Positions 5,805-10,651 of a stretch of DNA of 10,651 bases are shown here, piece by piece. Source of the DNA: Nitrososphaerota archaeon (lineage in GTDB: Archaea; Thermoproteota; Nitrososphaeria; Nitrososphaerales; UBA57); NCBI GenBank assembly GCA_016180375.1, contig JACPBJ010000127.1:1-10651 (forward strand), read 5' to 3'. The position numbers and the translations under genes were made by a program. How positions within the stretch are numbered: the stretch's first letter is position 1; each line of letters opens with the position of its first letter. The notes beneath the pieces are model-generated. The model was given only the letters and a program-made list of their open reading frames with translations, was not told the DNA's origin and made no database searches.

Positions 5805-6932
5805 ATGAATCCAGAGGGGGCAGCCCTTTCCAAATTAATTGGTGCCATTGCCACGCTTGGCCCCAGAAATATTCCCAATATCGCCTCGGAATTGTCTATT
5901 CCAGTTGAAACTGCAAGACATAGGCTCAAAAGGCAAATTCTTGGGAGGGGAATTAGGATTCATGCCGGGATAGATTTCGGAAAGCTCGGACTTCAAAGAT
6001 CCTGGGCTTTTCTTGAGCTCACAAACGAATACAGCGGGCGAGAGGAGAAGGTTGCCAGGGCACTCTCAGAAGTAGGCTATCTTACTTACTTCGCCAGAAC
6101 GTCTCCAGAGGAGAGGTTCTTAGCTCAATTTGCTGTACCGAGATCTAAACTACAAGAGCACGAAAGATTTCTTTCCGGGCTGGTCGGGAATGGAATTCTC
6201 CGCTCTTACGTAGTGCATAATCTTGCATGGACAAGACATCTATCGATGAAGCCGGAGTATTACAATTTCAAGCAGAGGGTCTGGGAGATAGATTGGGAGG
6301 CTTTGGATAGATTGAGGCAAATTCCGATCGCTCCTACAACAAGCCAAGCAGTGCAGTTTGACAAGAAAGACCTCCTTATTCTCAAGGAGATGCAAATCGA
6401 TTCATCGATTCAATTTGTTGACATGGCTACCAAGCTAAAAATCGATGTAAAGACACTCCTGTATCACTACCATTTACATGTGAAGCAAAGCAGATTTGTT
6501 ACAAACTATCTTGCAAGGTGGACGGGAGATCCAAAGAACTTACGCAGATATGCAGTGCTCCATGCGAAGGTTTTCATGGAAAACATCTCTAGGAATGAAA
6601 TTCTCTCAGTACAGGACGTATTTACTCGCCTACCGTTCCTCTGGTCCGACGCGTATTCTGCTGATGGATTCTACCTTGCTGACTTGGTAATACCACTCAT
6701 ATTGTACCCTGATACTCTCTCATTCTTGCAGAGGAACCTAGGTGATACCAGGAAGAAGTTCCAAATCGTAGTTGTAGACAACCGGTGCACTTCTGCGTTT
6801 ACTCTGCCTCATCATATGTTCGATGAAGAAATAGGCTGGATGTTTGAAACTCAGACTGCTCTAGAGAGGTTCAGGATAATTACGACAGCCGAAAGCTTGG
6901 AGGAATCAGCGAAAAATAAGGGGGGGCTGTAA
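5805..6932 (+). CDS. Lrp/AsnC-like transcriptional regulator with two HTH halves
   Basis: The 375-residue protein looks like two Lrp-like units in one chain. The first winged helix is SKLIGAIATLGPRNIPNIAS and ELSIPVETARHRLKRQILGR (about 9-48), followed by a ligand-type segment (LGLQRSWAFLELTNEYSG to RSYVVHNL, 62-140). The second is FDKKDLLILKEMQIDSSIQF and MATKLKIDVKTLLYHYHLHV (185-226), followed by another beta-rich part (YAVLHAKVFMENISRNEIL, DLVIPLIL, KKFQIVVVDNR, up to about 327). Standard Lrp proteins are about 150 residues, so this is roughly a tandem duplication or fusion. Divergence between the halves is large, so the similarity is in pattern, not identity. The sequence AGGT overlaps the previous stop and may serve as a weak ribosome site. 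Family membership is probable; the effector is unknown. Confidence 0.75.
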   Translation: MNPEGAALSKLIGAIATLGPRNIPNIASELSIPVETARHRLKRQILGRGIRIHAGIDFGKLGLQRSWAFLELTNEYSGREEKVARALSEVGYLTYFARTSPEERFLAQFAVPRSKLQEHERFLSGLVGNGILRSYVVHNLAWTRHLSMKPEYYNFKQRVWEIDWEALDRLRQIPIAPTTSQAVQFDKKDLLILKEMQIDSSIQFVDMATKLKIDVKTLLYHYHLHVKQSRFVTNYLARWTGDPKNLRRYAVLHAKVFMENISRNEILSVQDVFTRLPFLWSDAYSADGFYLADLVIPLILYPDTLSFLQRNLGDTRKKFQIVVVDNRCTSAFTLPHHMFDEEIGWMFETQTALERFRIITTAESLEESAKNKGGL

Positions 6933-6952
6933 TACCACGGTAGCGCGCGAGA

Positions 6953-7126
6953 TTACAGAGGTTCTGCTCCCCCAATCTCATCGAATGGGTGCGGTCCTAC
7001 TCCGAGCACGGTGCCAACTACGGCAGCTGCTACCCCCATGAGTAGCAAGGCGATCCTGATCTTTTGATCTAGGGTCATTGCGGCATACCGTAAGGTGTAC
7101 TTCCATAATAGTTTTTCTTTTTCCAT
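6953..7126 (-). CDS. small single-pass membrane protein, 57 residues
   Basis: This short gene is encoded on the minus strand in what otherwise looks like a gap of almost 300 bases. A charged, basic N-terminus (MEKEKLLWKYTLRYAA) leads to one hydrophobic helix (IALLLMGVAAAVVGTVLGVG, about 25-44) and a short tail with the distinctive GPHPFDEIGG (44-53). The product would be a single-pass protein with the basic side probably cytoplasmic. ATG 7126 is used; an internal ATG at 7078 would give 41 residues and keep the helix. I recognise no family, but the clean layout of charge, helix and Gly/Pro-rich tail is unlike random translation. It is divergent from the CPBP gene and shares its 103-bp upstream region. 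Confidence 0.6.
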   Translation of the reverse strand: MEKEKLLWKYTLRYAAMTLDQKIRIALLLMGVAAAVVGTVLGVGPHPFDEIGGAEPL

Positions 7127-7174
7127 GGTATTTTTCTAATTTAGCCATGGATTTTCTAATATTGGTGTTCTAAT
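7123..7174. repeat. short direct repeats in a divergent promoter region
   Basis: CCATGG followed by an AT-rich stretch ending in TTCTAAT occurs twice, at 7123-7140 and 7145-7160, offset by about 22 bases. A third TTCTAAT lies at 7168-7174. The repeats sit just upstream of, and overlap the start of, the 57-residue gene, and about 60-100 bases upstream of the CPBP gene. They could be sites for a DNA-binding protein. No convincing TATA box is seen for either gene here. Confidence 0.4.
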
Positions 7175-7216
7175 GATGCTTGAACGAAGTGTTAGATAAC
7201 CCCTATCCTGATATCT

Positions 7217-7221
7217 AGGAG
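7217..7221 (+). promoter_or_regulatory. ribosome binding site that supports a TTG start
   Basis: AGGAG lies 8 bases upstream of the TTG at 7230. It supports the use of this uncommon start codon for the CPBP protein over the internal ATG at 7290, which would remove most of the first membrane helix. Confidence 0.5.
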
Positions 7222-7229
7222 CCAGCAAG

Positions 7230-8174
7230 TTGCAACGTAAGCTCGATGACATCGCTCTGCTTATCATAGCGTTGCTTTTGCTTGTCTTGATGATAGCATC
7301 ATACCCTCTTGGTGCCTTCGCATTTTACTACGGAAATCTTGGGACGACTTACACTCCTGCCAGCATTTCGGAGAAACTGTTTGTTTTCATCTTCGGATTG
7401 CCAGTTGCAATTCCTGTAAATGTTTCATTCTCAGATGCCTTTGCCGCAAGTCTGCTTCTGTATGCGATCATGTTTGTAATCTCAGCAATATGGCCTAGAG
7501 CTCCGATAGCATCGGTGCTGAAAGGCAGATCAAAAACTTTGGAAAACCCCTTGATTGCAGTTGCAGTAACTTTCTCTGCTATGTTAGTTGGAATCAGTTC
7601 GTTGGTTCGATTACAGGAAATGGTTGGAATCTCTTCAGGCGGTCTAGAAGATGCTGATCAACTATTGCTCTTCATACAGGCTACCTTAGCTCCGTTTAGA
7701 GAAGAGATAGGGTTCAGACTTTCTATCATCGGAGTGTTCGCATCCTTGGTTGCTTTTTCCAATGGCGGGGGAGTTTCCAGCCTGCACTGTCTTTTCCTTC
7801 CCAAGAAACTTCTGAATCTTGTCAAGAGTAGAAGATATTCGACGGCGCTCTGGTCAGTAAACATAGCAAGTGCGTTTTACTTCGGAATTAGCCATTTGAT
7901 ATACGAGCCAGGCGTTTGGCAGATAGGGAAGGTTTCCGAGTCGATAGTTGCAGGGCTGGCTATGGGCTGGATCTACATAGAATATGGTTTCTTTGCCGCA
8001 GTTCTTCTTCACTGGGCGTTTAACTACTTCATTACTGCGATAGAGCTCTTTGAAGTTTCATTTGGCTCATTAGGAATTACATCTATTGCGACTTATCTGA
8101 CAATTCTGCTAGCCGTTGCATACCTAATCTCATACGGATCTTCAATCATCAGAAGCGAAGAGCACCAGAAATAG
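7230..8174 (+). CDS. CPBP-family intramembrane metalloprotease
   Basis: CPBP (Abi/Rce1-like) proteins are membrane-embedded glutamate-dependent or metal-dependent proteases. All three family motifs are present in the 314 residues: EEIGFR (Glu158, Glu159, Arg163), FGISH (Phe218, His222) and HWAFN (His261, Asn265). Hydrophobic segments are seen at about 8-35, 50-62, 68-88, 107-125, 164-176, 207-222, 237-269 and 282-303, consistent with a polytopic membrane protein. A loop with LEDADQLL precedes the first motif. Known members process prenylated CAAX proteins (Rce1) or act in bacteriocin immunity; the substrate here cannot be inferred, and archaeal members are mostly uncharacterised. The TTG start is supported by an AGGAG site. 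The PAC2 gene follows after about 20 bases, so the two are likely one operon. Confidence 0.88.
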   Translation: MQRKLDDIALLIIALLLLVLMIASYPLGAFAFYYGNLGTTYTPASISEKLFVFIFGLPVAIPVNVSFSDAFAASLLLYAIMFVISAIWPRAPIASVLKGRSKTLENPLIAVAVTFSAMLVGISSLVRLQEMVGISSGGLEDADQLLLFIQATLAPFREEIGFRLSIIGVFASLVAFSNGGGVSSLHCLFLPKKLLNLVKSRRYSTALWSVNIASAFYFGISHLIYEPGVWQIGKVSESIVAGLAMGWIYIEYGFFAAVLLHWAFNYFITAIELFEVSFGSLGITSIATYLTILLAVAYLISYGSSIIRSEEHQK

Positions 8175-8197
8175 GGAAAAGGAATTTACACTTGGAG

Positions 8198-8953
8198 ATG
8201 GCAGTTGGGATGTTGGAGAAAGTTACAGTCAGGTTTCGCGAGCGCCCTAAGAGCAAGGTTCCCGTGCTCGTATGTGGCATGCCAGATACTGGTTATGTTG
8301 GAAGGTTAGCACCAGACTATTTACGATCAGCGCTGAAAGCCAGACTGATCGCCGATTTCTATTCAGAGTATTTCCCGGCTCAGATACGCATAAACAAAGA
8401 AGGTGTTGCAGACCTCTTCAAGGGGCAGCTGTTCTGGTCCAGAGGTAATGGAAAGAACATGCTGATATTCACTGGTGATGCTCAGCCTGCAACTCCCGAA
8501 GGACAGCATGCAATCTCTGAAAAGATACTAGCAGTGGCACAGGAACTCGGCGTTAAGAAGGTCTTTACTCTCGGAGCATTCATAACAGGGATGCCTGTAA
8601 CCATTCCAAGAGTCTTCGGAACCGCAACTAGTTCGGAACTCTTGAAGACGCTTGAAGCCGAAGGTATCAAGACAATGACCGAGGGCAACATTACGGGGAT
8701 GAACGGTCTGCTGTTCGGGCTTGCTCAGATAAAAGGTATGGAAGGCATAGGTCTCTATGGAGAAACTTCTGGGTTTGCTGTAGATACAGAAGCAGCTAAA
8801 GCAATTGTAGTCGCGCTTGCTAATATTCTTGACCTTTCTTTAGATTACTCAGCTCTTAAGTTGGAAGAGCAACCTAGGATTGAGGAAGAAGAGCCTGCCA
8901 GACCTGAGACCAAGGAAGAGAGTCAGAAGAAAGTTCGAGAGTACATTACGTAG
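8198..8953 (+). CDS. PAC2-family protein, likely proteasome assembly chaperone
   Basis: The protein is about 251 residues. The PAC2 domain begins with VPVLVCGMPDTGYVGRLA (about 21-38) and continues with ADFYSEYFPAQIRI, LLFTGD-like MLIFTGDAQPATPEG (89-103), VKKVFTLGAFITGMP (119-133), NITGMNGLLFG (163-173) and LYGETSGF (185-192). This is the layout of archaeal relatives of the PAC1/PAC2 chaperones, such as PbaA and PbaB, which assist 20S proteasome assembly; some archaeal PAC2 proteins have other, unknown roles. The last 25 or so residues form a Glu- and Lys-rich, probably flexible tail. TTG 8192, ATG 8198 and ATG 8210 are all possible starts; AAGGA at 8179-8183 is spaced well for TTG 8192. The stop TAG abuts the stop of the convergent gene with no base between. 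Confidence 0.87.
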   Translation: MAVGMLEKVTVRFRERPKSKVPVLVCGMPDTGYVGRLAPDYLRSALKARLIADFYSEYFPAQIRINKEGVADLFKGQLFWSRGNGKNMLIFTGDAQPATPEGQHAISEKILAVAQELGVKKVFTLGAFITGMPVTIPRVFGTATSSELLKTLEAEGIKTMTEGNITGMNGLLFGLAQIKGMEGIGLYGETSGFAVDTEAAKAIVVALANILDLSLDYSALKLEEQPRIEEEEPARPETKEESQKKVREYIT

Positions 8954-9412
8954 TTATCTTATTCTGCAGCTCACTGCGAATACCGTGCTGGGATCGATTG
9001 ACAAAATCTCCCGATACTCTGCCTCAGTAAGATCAAGTTTCAGTTCATAGTTGGGGCAGGGAATAACAAAGGAAGTTGGATTTTTCTTGGGTGTGTAGAA
9101 AATTGCCCTGTACTCTGTTTCGTCGATGGACGATATTTTCGGTATCTGATGAATTCTTCTCCTATCGACTCGTTCTATGCGAGAAAGCAGGACATCGTGA
9201 GGACCTGTTTCGAGGTCTTCCTTGGGTTGAATCGTCACGACAATATTGTTACCCACCAAATCCTTTGACGGTTCTATGGCAAATTTCGCAAGGCTTGCTT
9301 CGTTCAAAGTGATCCTTGAGATGTATCTTCCTACGGCCTCTATGACGAATGGCTGATTTGCTATCTTCGATATTCTAAGGTCTGTTATGTAGAGGTCCTT
9401 CTCCAGCTGCAT
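8954..9412 (-). CDS. hypothetical protein, 152 residues
   Basis: I do not recognise this family. The protein is soluble, with no membrane segment and only two cysteines (one in PCPNYELKL, one near the end). It begins MQLEKDLYITDLRISKIANQ, has several strand-like stretches (PFVIEAVGRYISRITLNEAS, NIVVTIQP, YRAIFYTP, TSFVIPCP) and a basic middle part (RIERVDRRRIHQIPK). It ends with ELKLDLTEAEYREILSIDPS and TVFAVSCRIR. The clear ATG start, a TATA box at leaderless distance and tight packing against the PAC2 stop support a real gene. It lies downstream of citrate synthase on the same strand, but has its own promoter, so a metabolic link is not implied. Confidence 0.72.
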   Translation of the reverse strand: MQLEKDLYITDLRISKIANQPFVIEAVGRYISRITLNEASLAKFAIEPSKDLVGNNIVVTIQPKEDLETGPHDVLLSRIERVDRRRIHQIPKISSIDETEYRAIFYTPKKNPTSFVIPCPNYELKLDLTEAEYREILSIDPSTVFAVSCRIR

Positions 9413-9432
9413 AGCTTTAGTTTGAAATTTGG

Positions 9433-9446
9433 CCGTATATTATCTT
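9433..9446 (-). promoter_or_regulatory. TATA box for the 152-residue gene
   Basis: On the minus strand the sequence reads AAGATAATATACGG, an archaeal TATA-like element centred about 28 bases upstream of the ATG at 9412. This spacing predicts a leaderless mRNA. It lies in the 53-bp gap after citrate synthase, so the gene can be transcribed independently of it. Confidence 0.5.
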
Positions 9447-9448
9447 AG

Positions 9449-9465
9449 ACGCTTTTGAAAGGCGT
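9449..9465 (-). terminator. possible hairpin after citrate synthase
   Basis: Directly after the citrate synthase stop codon, the minus strand reads ACGCCTTTCAAAAGCGT. ACGC and TTT can pair with AAA and GCGT around a tiny loop with one bulged C. It could mark the 3' end of the citrate synthase transcript, although no T run follows, so the call is weak. Confidence 0.25.
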
Positions 9466-10629
9466 TTAAGACCTTTCATCTAATTGCAAATATTGAAGGT
9501 TTTTTGGGCCTGTATATATGGAGCGGGGCCTGATGAGCCTGTTGTTCTCTTGCTGCTCGATTACATGCGCGGACCATCCTGCAAGCCTGCTGCAGACAAA
9601 TATTGGAGTATAAAGCTCAATGGGAATTCCCATCAGCAAGTAAACGACTGCAGTGTAAAGGTCTAGATTGGGATAGAGGTTCTTTTGTTTGTGCATCTCA
9701 TCTTCAATTGCGGTACAAATATCATACCATTTTGTTTTGCCCGTATTTTCTCCCAGCTCTCTGGCATACCTTTTGATGATTGCCGACCTAGGATCTTCAG
9801 CAGTTCTGTGGATTCTATGACCGAAGCCCATTACGCGTTGCTTTCGAGATAAAGCTGCTCTTACCCATGCCTCCGCCTTGCTGACATCACCTATCTCCAG
9901 CAACATCTTGGCAACTGCTTCGTTAGCCCCTCCGTGCAATGGACCTCTTAATGTTCCTATGGCGGAGGTTATTGTGGAATAGATGTCAGTGAGCGTGGAA
10001 GCGGTGACCCTTGCTGAGAAAGTCGAAGCGTTGAGCTCATGCTCGGCATATAAGATCATCGAAACGTTGAAGACTTTCGCCGAGAGATCATTGGGATGCT
10101 TGCCTGTCAGCATGTAGAGCAGATTCTCAGCATTGTTGAGCGTTTTGTCAGCGCCAATACTCTTAAGGACACGCGCGTATCTGTAGAAATCCGTCAGTAA
10201 GACAGGAACCTGAGCTATGAGATTTTTAGCTCTCTCAAGATTTGCCTCTTTTGATGTCTCCTGATGCTTGCCGTCGTAAAGCCCCAGCAGAGATACGCCG
10301 GTTCTAAGTACGTCCATCGGGTGCGAATTCTTAGGAAGTTTATGGATAATTGATGCTACGCCATCTGGGAGAGCACGCTTTCTTGCAAGTTCTGACGTAA
10401 ATTTCTTGAGCTCCTTTCTGTTTGGAAGTTTCCCCAACAATAGCAGATAAGCAACTTCTTCGTATGTCGCATTCTTAGCCAAATCCTGAATAGAATAACC
10501 CCGATAGAGGATATCTCCTGTATCGCTCAGATCACAAATTGAAGAGGTTGCCGCTATTACACCTTCAAGCCCCGGGCTGAAGACAGGAAATTCCTTATCG
10601 ACGCTTTTGTCCACCAGAGCGTCCTCCAA
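9466..10629 (-). CDS. gltA: citrate synthase
   Basis: Citrate synthase condenses oxaloacetate and acetyl-CoA to citrate at the entry of the TCA cycle. The 387-residue chain has the short form typical of Archaea and Gram-positive bacteria. Seen in order are SPGLEGVIAATSSICDL (18-34), GDILYRGYSIQDLA (38-51), the EHELNAST motif with His197, GPLHGGANE with His232, GFGHRIHR with His271, DPRS (279-282) and NLDLYTA with Asp323, matching the substrate-binding and catalytic His/His/Asp residues of the family. SRLAGWSAHVIEQ and LIRPRSIYTGP close the active site. 2-methylcitrate synthases look alike, but no propionate genes are nearby. TTG 10629 is the longest start, just downstream of an in-frame stop. 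GTG 10614 is preceded by GGAGG at 8 bases and may be the real start, giving 382 residues. Confidence 0.95.
   Translation of the reverse strand: MEDALVDKSVDKEFPVFSPGLEGVIAATSSICDLSDTGDILYRGYSIQDLAKNATYEEVAYLLLLGKLPNRKELKKFTSELARKRALPDGVASIIHKLPKNSHPMDVLRTGVSLLGLYDGKHQETSKEANLERAKNLIAQVPVLLTDFYRYARVLKSIGADKTLNNAENLLYMLTGKHPNDLSAKVFNVSMILYAEHELNASTFSARVTASTLTDIYSTITSAIGTLRGPLHGGANEAVAKMLLEIGDVSKAEAWVRAALSRKQRVMGFGHRIHRTAEDPRSAIIKRYARELGENTGKTKWYDICTAIEDEMHKQKNLYPNLDLYTAVVYLLMGIPIELYTPIFVCSRLAGWSAHVIEQQENNRLIRPRSIYTGPKNLQYLQLDERS
10623..10627 (-). promoter_or_regulatory. Shine-Dalgarno sequence pointing to GTG 10614
   Basis: On the minus strand GGAGG, complementary to the CCUCC at the end of archaeal 16S rRNA, lies 8 bases before the GTG at 10614. 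It overlaps the TTG at 10629. This favours the downstream GTG as the start of citrate synthase. Confidence 0.5.
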
Positions 10630-10651
10630 TTCTTCGATCTATCTCTTCATA

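Noticed and set aside
6396..6413. Tandem repeat of ATCGATTC within the Lrp-like gene
   Set aside because: Only two 8-base copies inside coding sequence, likely chance.
7230..8174. CPBP protein as part of a phage-defence (Abi) system
   Set aside because: The family name Abi is historical. No toxin, nuclease or other defence gene is near, and the neighbours are housekeeping genes.
9466..10629. 2-methylcitrate synthase as the identity of the citrate synthase gene
   Set aside because: The two cannot be fully separated by sequence inspection, but no methylcitrate dehydratase or methylisocitrate lyase gene is present, so the common function is preferred.

Overview
The window is archaeal chromosomal DNA of moderate G+C, most likely from the Thaumarchaeota/Nitrososphaeria side of the Thermoproteota. 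Evidence for Archaea is strong: PurP-type purine enzymes, a tetraether lipid synthase (Tes) homologue, TrmB-type and Lrp-like regulators, a PAC2-family proteasome-assembly protein, and genes that appear to start right after a TATA box with no leader. The lineage assignment is an inference from the gene set and protein style and is less certain. I see no tRNA, rRNA, CRISPR array, insertion sequence or phage gene.

Layout. (1) 2-1682, plus strand: two tandem PurP-family genes one base apart. The first is cut by the window edge and has lost the glycine-rich ATP-binding loop; the second looks like a complete, active enzyme of IMP synthesis. (2) 1662-4259, minus strand: tes (radical SAM enzyme that joins archaeal lipid tails into membrane-spanning tetraethers), then an unknown beta-rich 197-residue protein, then a small winged-helix protein whose end overlaps purP. 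(3) 4260-4339: a compact divergent promoter with a central TTAATTAA and a perfect 15-bp palindrome on the tes side. (4) 4340-5466, plus strand: two overlapping TrmB-family regulator genes, the first divergent from tes. (5) 5467-6932, plus strand: an intergenic region with a perfect 14-bp palindrome and a TATA box, a 64-residue unknown protein, and a 375-residue regulator with two Lrp-like halves. (6) 6953-7126, minus strand: a 57-residue membrane protein. (7) 7230-8953, plus strand: a CPBP-family intramembrane protease followed by a PAC2-domain protein. (8) 8954-10629, minus strand: citrate synthase, then an unknown 152-residue protein.

How it may work together. The window mixes core metabolism (purines, citrate, membrane lipid) with a cluster of DNA-binding proteins. 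The most suggestive arrangement is tes facing a TrmB-family regulator across a promoter with a clear dyad, with a possible tes operon that contains an unknown protein and another winged-helix protein. This suggests local control of tetraether synthesis. That is an inference; nothing in the sequence proves that the regulator binds there.
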